Positions 42,299 to 51,183 are shown, counted from the first letter of the stretch. The stretch is 64,000 bases of DNA from GCA-001735895 sp964651385 (GCA_964651385.1 CAZYYM010000002.1:1-64000); one strand, 5' to 3'. Notes: generated from the sequence alone by a model not told the origin. Translations and numbers: made by a program.

Positions 42299-42970
42299 AT
42301 GGCAATTACCGATTGGCCGAGTGAAGAACGCCCCCGCGAAAAACTGCTACAAAAAGGCCCTGGCAGTCTGTCTGACGCCGAACTGCTGGCCATTTTTCTT
42401 CGAACCGGTATTCAGGGTAGCTCGGCTGTCGACCTGGCCAGGCAGCTGCTTAGCAGCTTCGGGTCTCTACGGTCGCTGTTAACCGCCTCGCATTGCGAAT
42501 TCTGCAGCCACAAGGGTCTTGGCGACGCCAAATATGCCCAACTGCAGGCAGTTCTCGAAATGGCTAATCGTCACTTATCAGAGTCCATTAAACGAACTGA
42601 TTGCTTAACCAGCCCGACAGACACCATGACTTATCTGCGCAGTCGGCTACGCGATCAACCGCATGAAATTTTCGCCTGCCTGATGCTCGACAATCGCAAC
42701 CGGGTTATCGCCTTTCGTGAATTATTTCGAGGCACCATCGATGGCGCCAGCGTTTACCCCCGGGAAGTCGTCAAACAGGCGCTGGCCGATAACGCGGCCT
42801 GCATCATCTTCGCGCATAACCATCCTTCGGGCATAAGTGAACCCAGCCAGGCCGATATTGAGATAACCGAACGACTAAAAAAGGCTCTCGCGCTGGTCGA
42901 TATTCGGGTACTCGATCATGTTATCGTCGGCGAAAAAAACCTGTGTTTTTCGGAACAAGGTTTAATTTAA
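42299..42970 (+). CDS. radC: RadC family JAB-domain protein
   Basis: A 223-residue RadC/YicR-type protein. An N-terminal helix-hairpin-helix-like region (LSDAELLAIFLRTGIQG, KGLGDAKYAQLQA) is followed by a JAB/MPN-type metalloprotease-like domain with HNHPSGISEPSQAD as the metal motif. Despite the historical name its role in DNA repair is not established. It is divergent from coaBC and overlaps the 3' end of the EAL protein gene by 9 bp (convergent). Confidence 0.94.
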   Translation: MAITDWPSEERPREKLLQKGPGSLSDAELLAIFLRTGIQGSSAVDLARQLLSSFGSLRSLLTASHCEFCSHKGLGDAKYAQLQAVLEMANRHLSESIKRTDCLTSPTDTMTYLRSRLRDQPHEIFACLMLDNRNRVIAFRELFRGTIDGASVYPREVVKQALADNAACIIFAHNHPSGISEPSQADIEITERLKKALALVDIRVLDHVIVGEKNLCFSEQGLI

Positions 42971-44581
42971 ATCCAGGCGGCTACCGGGTTTTTGATACCA
43001 GTCGGGAATTTGTTCGGCTTCAAGCGGTCGACTGATATAATAGCCTTGAACATAATCGCAGGCCATTTCATCCAGTAATTCTTCAATATCGGCTGTTTCT
43101 ACGCCCTCCGCAGTAACCTTTAAATCGAGTGTATGCGCGAGTTCAATAGTCGCTTTAACGATGAGTTTATCATCCGGGTTATTGCTCATATCACGAATAA
43201 ACGATTGATCTATCTTCAGCTTTTCAACCGGTAATTTTTTCAGGTAAGTTAGCGATGCCTGGCCGGTACCAAAATCATCAATCGACAGCGGTAATCCCAA
43301 CATTTCCAGGTGCGACAGGGTTTCGGCAACTTCGTCTGGATCTTGCATGATCTGACTTTCGGTAATTTCAATCATCACCTGTCCTGGCTTGATGTCGTAC
43401 TTCTTCAGGCATTTTTCAATTCGGCTGGGCAGATATCGATCGTGTAGATCAACCATAGAAAGATTAATCCCAATCATCAAATCTTTGATGTTGAGTTGAT
43501 TAATGAGCTTGCAAACCGATAAAACTATCCAGTTGGTCAAAGGTTGAATCAATTGATTTTTTTCGGCCAACTGGATGGTGCGTTCGATGGAGACACCGTA
43601 CATATCGGGATTTTTCCAACGTAACAGAGCTTCGAGATAGACTGTACGACGCCCTTTTAATTCGATTACTGGCTGAAATACCAACTTAAATTGATCGTTA
43701 TCAAGCGCCTGACGAAACGACTGGACCAAGGTAAATCCTGACAGGTCGGTTTTCTTGTCATCTTCATAAAATCCAATAGGCCAGTTTGTTCCCTTTGCCT
43801 GATTCATTGCGGCGGCGGCATAATCGAATAATTGGGTAGAAGACCCGGCTTGCCCCGGATAAAGCGAAATGCCCAATACAATACTGATATCTAATTGCCG
43901 TCCATAAATTTTATAGCGCCGGGCAAGCTTTAAATATATTTTTTCTACCAGTCCGACCAGTTGATCCTGATCCTGTACTTCGAGTAAAAGCGCAAATTGA
44001 TTATGCTCAAAATGAGAGACATTGTCGGAGGCGCGCAAGCCTTCACTAAGCCGCACTGAGACCTGTTTTAACAACGCATCTACCAGATACTGGCCATGCG
44101 TTCTGCCAATCGTTTCAGTCCCATCAACCTCAAGCAAAACCAGCGCATATTTACGTCCTGATCGTCTTCCATCACTAATCGCCTGATTCAGTCGGTCTTC
44201 AAAAATAGTACGAGTATGCAACCCGGTAGGAGAATCACTTCGAACAATTTTTTCCACTTCATTGTAGTAGAGCTTCAGGTGTTCCAAACCAATGGTTTCT
44301 TCCCTCGGCTTGACGACTCGGTCCCCGTACTGCCTTCGCACCAGTTTCTCCATCTTAACGGCAAGCCTTAAAACAGGGCTTATGATGCCTCTATTAAGTT
44401 GCTGATATACCAGTAGGATGGCGAGCACAACAAACAATATCACCGGAATCAGGTGTTGCCACCAAACCTCTGCAAATTTATCAGTAACCGCTAAATATAA
44501 TGAACCACTCCAGATCAGGATAAAAAACAATCCGAGCGTGGCCAATAGCAGGACGATAAAAATTGAAAGTCGTGGTTTCAT
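42962..44581 (-). CDS. Membrane EAL-domain c-di-GMP phosphodiesterase with degenerate GGDEF domain
   Basis: A 539-residue protein. Two membrane helices (about 6-31 and 42-62) are followed by a HAMP-like linker, a degenerate GGDEF domain (about 110-270) and an EAL domain (about 290-530). The GGDEF signature is replaced by FEHNQ (191-195), so no cyclase activity is expected. The EAL domain keeps EALLRW (Glu317), GINLSM, EITES, DDFGTG (435-440), KIDQSFI, AEGVET and YVQGYYISRP, so it should hydrolyse c-di-GMP. The ATG at 44581 is chosen; an upstream ATG at 44647 would run into yicC. It lies 28 bp downstream of yicC on the same strand. Confidence 0.92.
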   Translation of the reverse strand: MKPRLSIFIVLLLATLGLFFILIWSGSLYLAVTDKFAEVWWQHLIPVILFVVLAILLVYQQLNRGIISPVLRLAVKMEKLVRRQYGDRVVKPREETIGLEHLKLYYNEVEKIVRSDSPTGLHTRTIFEDRLNQAISDGRRSGRKYALVLLEVDGTETIGRTHGQYLVDALLKQVSVRLSEGLRASDNVSHFEHNQFALLLEVQDQDQLVGLVEKIYLKLARRYKIYGRQLDISIVLGISLYPGQAGSSTQLFDYAAAAMNQAKGTNWPIGFYEDDKKTDLSGFTLVQSFRQALDNDQFKLVFQPVIELKGRRTVYLEALLRWKNPDMYGVSIERTIQLAEKNQLIQPLTNWIVLSVCKLINQLNIKDLMIGINLSMVDLHDRYLPSRIEKCLKKYDIKPGQVMIEITESQIMQDPDEVAETLSHLEMLGLPLSIDDFGTGQASLTYLKKLPVEKLKIDQSFIRDMSNNPDDKLIVKATIELAHTLDLKVTAEGVETADIEELLDEMACDYVQGYYISRPLEAEQIPDWYQKPGSRLDLN

Positions 44582-44609
44582 TTTGACAGCAGCAAAGGCA
44601 GGACCTTTG

Positions 44610-45488
44610 TTATTCGATGTTCTGCACCTGCTCACGCATTTGCTCAATGAGTACTTTGAGATCTACCGACCACTGTGTGGTTTTGCTATCCTGTGATTTA
44701 GAGGCCAATGTATTGGCTTCGCGATTGAGTTCCTGCATGAGAAAATCGAGTCGCCGTCCGACCGCTTCACGACGTTTAAGTACTTTAATTACTTCGGCAA
44801 TATGAGTATCGATACGATCAAGTTCTTCGTCGACATCGAGTTTCTGCGCAAGTATTGCCAGTTCCTGCTCAAGCCTGCTTTCGTTAGCACTTTCGGCCCA
44901 TTTCTGTAATTTTTCGGTTAAATTAGCTTTCCACTTCTCGTGCATAGCGGCGACCATAGCAGGACGATGTGTGCGCAATTCCTTGACGATACCGCTTATC
45001 TGAGTACAGCGGGAACTGATTAATTCACCCAGTGCTTTACCTTCGGTTTCGCGCGATGCGACCAGTTGCTTAAGCGTCTCACCAATCGTCTCTTTCGCGA
45101 GCTCGATTAATGGCGACATATCTTTCTCAGCATCGGCAATAACACCGGGCCAACCCAGGATATCGGATACAGATAGTTTGCTGCCTTCGTGAACTATATT
45201 CAGCACTTTCTGTTCGATCTGACGCAGGCTTCGAACGATATCTTCGTTTAGATCGATATCGGCAGCGTTGATCTGACTGAGTTTGTACCTCAGACCGATG
45301 TCGACTTTGCCTCGTGTCAGATATTTCGCCACCTGCTTGCGAATTTCGGGTTCCAACGTCTTAAATTCTTCCGGCAACTTCAATCCCGGCTCCAGGTATC
45401 GGTGATTCACCGAACGAATTTCCCAGGTCACTGTACCGGAATCGCAGCTTTCCTGTACACGAGCAAATGCGGTCATACTTCTGAGCAC
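44610..45488 (-). CDS. yicC: YicC family endoribonuclease-like protein
   Basis: A 292-residue YicC/YloC family protein, linked in Escherichia coli to RNA turnover and recently described as an endoribonuclease. N-terminal SMTAFARVQE and EIRSVNHRYLEP and the C-terminal LDFLMQELNREANTLASKSQD block are diagnostic. GTG 45488 is taken as the start: it gives the usual VLRSMTAFAR opening and has GGAG about 8 bases upstream. It is divergent from rph, as in many proteobacteria. Confidence 0.93.
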   Translation of the reverse strand: MLRSMTAFARVQESCDSGTVTWEIRSVNHRYLEPGLKLPEEFKTLEPEIRKQVAKYLTRGKVDIGLRYKLSQINAADIDLNEDIVRSLRQIEQKVLNIVHEGSKLSVSDILGWPGVIADAEKDMSPLIELAKETIGETLKQLVASRETEGKALGELISSRCTQISGIVKELRTHRPAMVAAMHEKWKANLTEKLQKWAESANESRLEQELAILAQKLDVDEELDRIDTHIAEVIKVLKRREAVGRRLDFLMQELNREANTLASKSQDSKTTQWSVDLKVLIEQMREQVQNIE

Positions 45489-45606
45489 GTTCCAATTCTC
45501 CAACAAATCAGTAATTGACGGGGCGGTTTCAAAATCTGGCGAGAATCATAGCCTATTACACCAGCCCTGCGTAAGGGTATCTCCTATCTTTGTGACCGAA
45601 GACACG

Positions 45607-45612
45607 TATAAT
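45607..45612 (+). promoter_or_regulatory. Probable -10 box of the rph operon
   Basis: TATAAT lies 38 bp before the rph ATG in the divergent yicC-rph gap. No convincing -35 box is seen at the right distance, so only the -10 element is claimed. Confidence 0.35.
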
Positions 45613-45649
45613 CCCGCTGATTTATCAATGATAGCTGAGAGAAAGCCGA

Positions 45650-46366
45650 ATGAGACCCAGCGCACGTGCCGCAAACCAACTTCGTCCGATTCAATTAACG
45701 CGAAATTATAATAAACATGCTGAAGGTTCAGTACTGGTCGAATTTGGTGACACACGGGTCATCTGCACTGCTTCGATCGATGGTTCCGTGCCGGGGTTTT
45801 TACGGGGCAAAGGCAGTGGCTGGGTAACCGCCGAATACGGTATGTTGCCACGGTCAACCGGTAGTCGTATGCGCCGTGAAGCTAACGCAGGTAGACAAGG
45901 TGGACGTACCATGGAAATTCAGCGATTAATCGGTCGAGCCTTACGCGCTTGTATCGATACTTCGCTACTGGGTGAGCGCACGATCACCATCGATTGCGAT
46001 GTGATACAGGCCGATGGCGGCACCCGTACTGCTTCAATTACCGGCGCATGGGTCGCCTTAGCTGACGCGGTACAATCATTGCTTGACCGAAACATATTGA
46101 AGAAAAATCCGATCCAGCACCAGGTTGCCGCTATCTCAGTAGGTATATTCCAGGAGAAACCCGTGCTTGATCTGGATTACGCAGAAGACAGCCATGCAAA
46201 TACAGATATGAATGTCGTCATGAATAACAAAGGCGGGTTCATTGAAGTCCAGGGCACCGCTGAGGGTGCCGCTTTTTCCGATAGTGAGCTCAATGATATG
46301 CTGGTTCTGGCACGTCAGGGCATTAACGAGATATTCGAGCTACAGAACAAAGCTAGAACAACGTGA
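45650..46366 (+). CDS. rph: Ribonuclease PH
   Basis: A 238-residue phosphorolytic 3'-5' exoribonuclease that trims tRNA and other RNA 3' ends. It starts MRPSARAANQLRPI and contains EGSVLVEFGDTRVICTASID, GWVTAEYGMLPRST, RRREANAGRQGGRT-like (here MRREANAGRQGG) and CDVIQADGGTRTASITGA, all family motifs. It overlaps rdgB by 4 bp (GTGA), and hemW follows, a usual operon order. Confidence 0.97.
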   Translation: MRPSARAANQLRPIQLTRNYNKHAEGSVLVEFGDTRVICTASIDGSVPGFLRGKGSGWVTAEYGMLPRSTGSRMRREANAGRQGGRTMEIQRLIGRALRACIDTSLLGERTITIDCDVIQADGGTRTASITGAWVALADAVQSLLDRNILKKNPIQHQVAAISVGIFQEKPVLDLDYAEDSHANTDMNVVMNNKGGFIEVQGTAEGAAFSDSELNDMLVLARQGINEIFELQNKARTT

Positions 46367-46959
46367 CCAAACTGGTTCTGGCTTCGGATAATGCAGGCAA
46401 ACTGCGCGAGATATCGGCCCTGCTCGAAAATTTCGGTTATCAGTTACATGCTCAATCTGAATTCGAGGTTCCTGAAGCCCGGGAAACCGGTACTACCTTT
46501 GTTGAAAATAGCATTATTAAAGCACGAAATGCAGCCGAACATACTGGGCTAATGTCACTGGCTGATGACTCGGGTATCGAAGTTGACGCATTGCAGGGTG
46601 CACCCGGCGTTTACAGCGCACGCTTTGCCGGTAAAGGAGCCGGTGACGATGCTAACAATGCATTGCTCGTCGAAAAGCTCGCTTCGGTGCCTTATGAAAA
46701 GCGCACGGCTCGCTATCGAGCGGTTATTATATTCATGCGCCATGCCGCCGATCCGTCTCCGATTATTTGCGAGGGCAGTTGGGAAGGGATCATTCAGCTC
46801 GAACCCCGTGGTAATGGCGGTTTTGGGTATGATCCCTATTTCTACCTACCATCACATGGCTGTACCAGCGCCGAACTAAGCGCCCAGGAAAAAAATCGAT
46901 TGAGTCACCGTGGTCAGGCACTACATCAGCTAAAAACCCGTCTAAGCCATGCCCTTTAG
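46363..46959 (+). CDS. rdgB: XTP/dITP pyrophosphatase (RdgB/HAM1)
   Basis: A 198-residue house-cleaning nucleotide pyrophosphatase that removes ITP, dITP and XTP. It has KLVLASDNAGKLREI, GTTFVENSIIKARNAA, LADDSGIEVDAL and the GNGGFGYDPYF substrate-binding loop, then SHRGQAL. The GTG start overlaps the rph stop. The end overlaps hemW by 11 bp. Confidence 0.96.
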   Translation: MTKLVLASDNAGKLREISALLENFGYQLHAQSEFEVPEARETGTTFVENSIIKARNAAEHTGLMSLADDSGIEVDALQGAPGVYSARFAGKGAGDDANNALLVEKLASVPYEKRTARYRAVIIFMRHAADPSPIICEGSWEGIIQLEPRGNGGFGYDPYFYLPSHGCTSAELSAQEKNRLSHRGQALHQLKTRLSHAL

Positions 46960-48142
46960 CAGTAATCCACCACTCGGGCTTTATATTCATTTACCCTGGT
47001 GTGAACGCAAATGTCCGTACTGCGATTTCAATTCGCATGAAGCCGAATCCATACCCGAAAGTGATTATGTCGATGCTTTACTACACGATCTGGAGCAGGA
47101 TTTACCGCTGATCTGGGGACGCAGTGTCGACAGTATCTTCATCGGCGGTGGCACGCCTTCGCTGTTTTCCGCAGACGCCATCGAAAACCTGTTTTCCGGT
47201 TTGCGGGCCTTACTCAATCTGAATCCCGGCATCGAAATTACCATCGAATCGAACCCCGGAAGTGCCGATAGTGAGCATTTTCGTGCTTATCGTGAAACCG
47301 GTATAAATCGCTTATCGATAGGCGTACAAAGCTTCAACAATGAATTTTTGACCGCACTGGGCAGAATCCATGATTCCTCTCTTGCCAGGCAGGCCTTTGA
47401 GGCAGCCAGAACCGCCGGTTTTGACAATATTAACATTGATCTGATGTATGGCCTGCCAAACCAAACTCTAGAACAGGCACTTGCCGACATACAACAGGCG
47501 GTTGATCTGGGCGTTGAACACATTTCCCACTACCAGCTCACCATAGAACCCAATACTTTTTTTCATCACCAGACACCAATGGGTATGCCTGATGACGAGC
47601 TGAGCTGGGTTCAGCAATGTCAAAGCCAGGCTCTGCTCGCTAAAGCCGGATACCGCCAATACGAAATATCTGCCTATAGTCAAAATGGTCGCACCTGTCA
47701 GCATAACCTCAACTACTGGCATTTCGGTGACTATCTGGGTATTGGCGCGGGCGCACACGGTAAAATTACACTGGGAAGCGAAAATAGAGTCATCAAGCGA
47801 ATCAGGCAGCGCCAACCTCAGGCCTATTTACAAAATAGCGGCTACAAGAGTATTAGCAGCGAAAAACAGCTGAATACGGCTGACCTGGTTTTCGAATTTA
47901 TGCTCAACAGCTTACGCCTGAGTGACGGTTTCGAAACACGATTATTCGCTGAAAATACCGGTTTATCACTAAGTGAGGTGTTACCTACATTGCAGCATGC
48001 GCGGGATAAGGGTTTAATCGAACTCGATGCTTTTCACATTTGTCCAAGCAAACGGGGGTTTCAGTATCTGAACGACTTGCAAGCCATGTTCCTCGATCAT
48101 AAATCACCGAAAAATCAAGTATTTTTTACCTCTGCCAGCTAA
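46949..48142 (+). CDS. hemW: Haem chaperone HemW (radical SAM, HemN-like)
   Basis: A 397-residue radical SAM protein. The 4Fe-4S motif is CERKCPYCDFNSH, the HemW form (CxxxCxxC). SIFIGGGTPSLF and the HYQLTIEPNTFFH block follow, and the C-terminal winged-helix region includes FEFMLNSLRLSDGF. HemW binds and transfers haem rather than oxidising coproporphyrinogen. The rph-rdgB-hemW order is characteristic. It overlaps rdgB by 11 bp and is the last gene before the AT-rich gap. Confidence 0.95.
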   Translation: MPFSSNPPLGLYIHLPWCERKCPYCDFNSHEAESIPESDYVDALLHDLEQDLPLIWGRSVDSIFIGGGTPSLFSADAIENLFSGLRALLNLNPGIEITIESNPGSADSEHFRAYRETGINRLSIGVQSFNNEFLTALGRIHDSSLARQAFEAARTAGFDNINIDLMYGLPNQTLEQALADIQQAVDLGVEHISHYQLTIEPNTFFHHQTPMGMPDDELSWVQQCQSQALLAKAGYRQYEISAYSQNGRTCQHNLNYWHFGDYLGIGAGAHGKITLGSENRVIKRIRQRQPQAYLQNSGYKSISSEKQLNTADLVFEFMLNSLRLSDGFETRLFAENTGLSLSEVLPTLQHARDKGLIELDAFHICPSKRGFQYLNDLQAMFLDHKSPKNQVFFTSAS

Positions 48143-48508
48143 ATTATACACAGCTATAATCAGCCACCTTATTTTGTCAATAGAAAATATCAATAAAATT
48201 CAATACCAATTATTTATTTTATAAGTTATTGATATTTATATAATTTTATTAATTGATCAAATAATGAGCCATTTAATAAAACATGAGCGTTTATCAAGCC
48301 TGTAGCAGTTCTCCTATGTGTTTCCCACAGACTTATCCACAGTTTATGTGGATAACCCGCAGAGGTTTAATTGCCTCAATGTTTTATGTTATTTTAGTCA
48401 TAAATCACCTTAAGTTAGTACGCTAAGTTTGTGCCTGGAGCCTACCCAGGACCATGGGACGCGGATAAAATGCCAACTTTTTATGACCTTTAATTAAAGG
48501 TAAAAACG
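48143..48508. other. AT-rich intergenic region with DnaA-box matches (origin-like or DnaA-regulated)
   Basis: This 366-base gap begins with a very AT-rich stretch (about 48160-48290). Three sites fit the DnaA-box consensus TTWTNCACA: TTATACACA (48144-48152), TTATCCACA (48333-48341) and, in reverse, TGTGGATAA (48347-48355). The last two are the perfect consensus, arranged head to head 5 bp apart. AT-rich unwinding-type DNA beside clustered DnaA boxes is the layout of an origin, but it is also seen at DnaA-titration or DnaA-controlled sites. Genes usually next to oriC (dnaA, mnmG, parAB) are absent here, so a DnaA-binding regulatory site is at least as likely. The right end holds the promoter region of the acyl-CoA dehydrogenase gene. 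Confidence 0.45.
48486..48501. promoter_or_regulatory. 16-bp perfect palindrome before the acyl-CoA dehydrogenase gene
   Basis: ACCTTTAATTAAAGGT is a perfect palindrome ending 7 bp before the ATG at 48509, with the ribosome-binding site (AAAGG) in its right half. It may be the operator of a local repressor. No regulator gene is adjacent. Confidence 0.45.
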
Positions 48509-49741
48509 ATGCTATTCGAATATTCCGAAAAATCCAGACAGTTGCAGTCGCAACTTGGTGCTTTCATGGATAAACATATTTATCCCAACGAGCGGGCCTA
48601 TACTGCGCAATTGCATGAATCGAAAAATCGATTTGCGGCGTTGCCATTGATGGACGAATTAAAATCGAAGGCCAAAGCTATCGGTCTGTGGAATTTGTTT
48701 GTGCCGGAGGGTCATGCCGATTTCTGCAGCCATGGTGGCCTGAGTAACTTCGACTATGCCCCGTTGTCAGAGATGATGGGGCGGGTACTCTGGTCAGCGG
48801 AAGTGTTCAACTGTAACGCTCCTGATAGCGGCAACATGGAAGTGTTGATGAATTATGCCACCAGGGAACAGCAGCGACAGTGGTTAACACCCCTCCTGAA
48901 TGGAGAAATTCGATCTTCGTATGCGATGACCGAGCCGCAGGTCGCTTCAAGTGATGCAACAAATATCGAACTCAGTATAGACCGTGATATTGACCACTGG
49001 GTACTCAATGGCCGAAAATGGTTTATTACCGGTGCAATGTATGAGCGAACCAAAATTTTTATCGTGATGGGAAAATCCGACCCCGATAATCCCGACCGAC
49101 ACAAACAACAGACACAGGTTTTAGTCCCCAAAGAAACACCCGGTGTCCGACTCATTCGTTCACTGACTACACTGGGATACGATGATGCCCCCGTCGGGCA
49201 TGCTGAAATCGAATTCAACAACGTACGCGTACCGCTGAAGAATGTGATATTAGGCGAAGGTCGTGGCTTTGAAATCGCCCAGGGACGACTTGGGCCGGGT
49301 CGAATGCACCACTGCATGCGCTTGATCGGCGCGGCACAGCGGGCACTGGAAATGACTTGTCAGCGTGTCACCCAACGGTCGACTTTCGGCAAAATCCTGG
49401 CACAGCATCAATCGGTCCGTGAGGACATTGCCCGCAACTTTTCAGAAATTGAAATGGCGCGCTTGCTGGTGCAGAAAACATGCCGGAGAATGGACTTGGT
49501 GGGCGCCCAGGCAGCACGAGATATGATCGCCGCCAGTAAAACCAGCGTTCCACTCATGGTGCAGAACATAATCGACCGCTGCATGCAATTGCACGGCGCC
49601 GGTGGCCTGACCGGGGACTACTTCATGGCAGAGGCATTTAACTACGCTCGATGGTGTCGCCAGGCTGATGGCCCCGATCAGGTTCACCAAATGGCGCTCG
49701 GCAAACAGATTATTGAACGCTATGCGGGTATCCGCCAATGA
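48509..49741 (+). CDS. Acyl-CoA dehydrogenase-family protein (ACAD10/11- or LvaC-like)
   Basis: A 410-residue flavoenzyme of the acyl-CoA dehydrogenase family. It has AMTEPQVASSDATNIE, the WFITGAMYERTKIFIVMGKSD segment, GPGRMHHCMRLIGAAQRAL, QRSTFGKILAQHQSVR and the C-terminal QLHGAGGLTGDYF region. These resemble the ACAD11 branch more than the classic beta-oxidation dehydrogenases. It overlaps by 4 bp a gene for an APH-fold kinase. Bacterial LvaA/LvaC and mammalian ACAD10/11 combine the same two activities to convert 4-hydroxyacyl-CoA by phosphorylation and elimination, so the same chemistry is proposed here (inference). A simple dehydrogenase is the alternative. Confidence 0.88.
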   Translation: MLFEYSEKSRQLQSQLGAFMDKHIYPNERAYTAQLHESKNRFAALPLMDELKSKAKAIGLWNLFVPEGHADFCSHGGLSNFDYAPLSEMMGRVLWSAEVFNCNAPDSGNMEVLMNYATREQQRQWLTPLLNGEIRSSYAMTEPQVASSDATNIELSIDRDIDHWVLNGRKWFITGAMYERTKIFIVMGKSDPDNPDRHKQQTQVLVPKETPGVRLIRSLTTLGYDDAPVGHAEIEFNNVRVPLKNVILGEGRGFEIAQGRLGPGRMHHCMRLIGAAQRALEMTCQRVTQRSTFGKILAQHQSVREDIARNFSEIEMARLLVQKTCRRMDLVGAQAARDMIAASKTSVPLMVQNIIDRCMQLHGAGGLTGDYFMAEAFNYARWCRQADGPDQVHQMALGKQIIERYAGIRQ

Positions 49742-50760
49742 CCGTTGGACAACTCGAGTTAAGCACCCTGGAACACTATCTGAAGGCTAATATTAGCGGC
49801 TTTAAGGGACTTCACAGTGCCGAAAAGTTCAGCGATGGCCAATCTAATCCAACCTTTCTGCTGAATGCGGATTCGGGTCAGTACGTGCTACGTCGGCAAC
49901 CACCGGGCGAATTACTCAAATCAGCGCATGCGGTGGACCGTGAATATCGCGTCATCGAAGCACTCGCGACGACCGATGTGCCCGTTGCTGACGCTTGTCA
50001 CCTTTGCGAAGATCGCGATGTGATCGGTAGTATTTTTTACGTCATGAGCTATAAACAGGGCCGAATTTTCTGGAATCCTGCTGTACCCGAGCTCGATATC
50101 ACGCAGCGAGGTGAAATTTACAAAGAAATGAACCGGATTCTCGCCAGGTTACACGACGTAAATGTCGAGGCGGTGGGTTTGGCTGATTATGGCAGCCCGG
50201 GTAATTATTTTAAACGCCAGATCGGACGGTGGAGCAAACAGTATATGGCCTCCGAAACAAAAACGATCAAGGCAATGAACCAACTCATGGATTGGCTACC
50301 GGAAAACCTGCCTGCAGACGACGGCAAGATAAGCCTCATTCACGGTGACTACCGAATCGATAATATAATATTCCATGCAACCGAACCCAGGGCACTGGCC
50401 CTACTGGACTGGGAGCTCTCGACATTGGGCCATCCCTACGCAGATCTGGCCTACCAGTGTATGCAATGGCGCATGCCCGATGACGCCGTTATCCCGGGCC
50501 TGGGTGATGTCGATCGCAGGCAATCGGGTATCCCGGACGAAGAAGAGTATGTTGAACAATATTGCACCCGTCGTGGGTTCAATGGAATTCCTGACTGGAA
50601 TTTCTATGTTGTTTTTAGTTTCTTCCGCTTCGCGGCTATATTACAGGGTGTAATGAAACGTGCCATCGATGGCAATGCCTCGAGTCAGAAAGCATTTGAT
50701 TATGGGGCGCTAACACCTAAACTGGCGACTATGGCGGTCGAAATGATTGAACGGGACTAA
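49738..50760 (+). CDS. APH-fold phosphotransferase (LvaA- or ACAD10/11 kinase-like)
   Basis: A 340-residue kinase of the aminoglycoside phosphotransferase/choline kinase fold. ATP-site FSDGQSNPTFLL and YVLRRQPPG, catalytic LIHGDYRIDNIIFH (HGDxxxxN) and the magnesium motif LLDWELSTLGHPYADLAYQ are all present. This subfamily is encoded next to acyl-CoA dehydrogenases and is not an antibiotic-resistance enzyme. In the 4-hydroxyacid route the kinase phosphorylates the 4-hydroxyacyl-CoA. It overlaps the acyl-CoA dehydrogenase gene by 4 bp (ATGA), showing tight coupling. Confidence 0.9.
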   Translation: MTVGQLELSTLEHYLKANISGFKGLHSAEKFSDGQSNPTFLLNADSGQYVLRRQPPGELLKSAHAVDREYRVIEALATTDVPVADACHLCEDRDVIGSIFYVMSYKQGRIFWNPAVPELDITQRGEIYKEMNRILARLHDVNVEAVGLADYGSPGNYFKRQIGRWSKQYMASETKTIKAMNQLMDWLPENLPADDGKISLIHGDYRIDNIIFHATEPRALALLDWELSTLGHPYADLAYQCMQWRMPDDAVIPGLGDVDRRQSGIPDEEEYVEQYCTRRGFNGIPDWNFYVVFSFFRFAAILQGVMKRAIDGNASSQKAFDYGALTPKLATMAVEMIERD

Positions 50761-50849
50761 TTTAATCGAACATGAGAAAACACTTGCACTTTAGCGGTTT
50801 AACCGTCAGAATTCGCGCCCTTTAAAACCCTTAGGTATCAGGTTGGACC

Positions 50850-51092
50850 ATGAAAGAAGGTATTCACCCCGAATATAGAGACGTTGTATTTCAGGATATT
50901 TCATCTGAATTCGCAATCCTGACACGTTCTACTGTACCAACTCGAGAAACCATCAAATGGGAAGATGGTAACGAGTATCCATTACTGAAACTCGAAATTT
51001 CTAGTCAGTCGCATCCGTTTTACACAGGTAAGCAGCATATATTACAAACGGCCAAACAGGTTGATAAATTCCGTCAACGTTACGGAAAATAA
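50850..51092 (+). CDS. rpmE2: 50S ribosomal protein L31, type B
   Basis: An 80-residue L31 of the zinc-independent type B: MKEGIHPEYRDVVFQD and SSQSHPFYTGKQ are diagnostic, and the four zinc-binding cysteines of type A are absent. In many bacteria this paralog replaces the zinc form under zinc shortage and is repressed by Zur. I see no clear Zur box here. Upstream TTGCAC (near 50784) and CAGAAT, 17 bp apart, are a plausible promoter. A strong terminator follows. Confidence 0.94.
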   Translation: MKEGIHPEYRDVVFQDISSEFAILTRSTVPTRETIKWEDGNEYPLLKLEISSQSHPFYTGKQHILQTAKQVDKFRQRYGK

Positions 51093-51113
51093 GGTTCACG
51101 AAATTTATGCAAA

Positions 51114-51138
51114 GGGTGCTGTCGGCACCCTTTTTTTT
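51114..51138 (+). terminator. Intrinsic terminator after rpmE2
   Basis: GGGTGC-TGTCG-GCACCC forms a six-pair GC-rich stem followed by eight T. It lies 21 bp after the rpmE2 stop on the same strand and separates it from the M48 protease gene. Confidence 0.9.
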
Positions 51139-51183
51139 GCCCAGTGGTTTTAACCCGAGCCGGATTCCGACTACAATAAAACC

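Noticed and set aside
49738..50760. Aminoglycoside resistance kinase
   Set aside because: The APH fold is shared, but overlap with an acyl-CoA dehydrogenase gene points to the acyl-CoA kinase branch, not to drug resistance.
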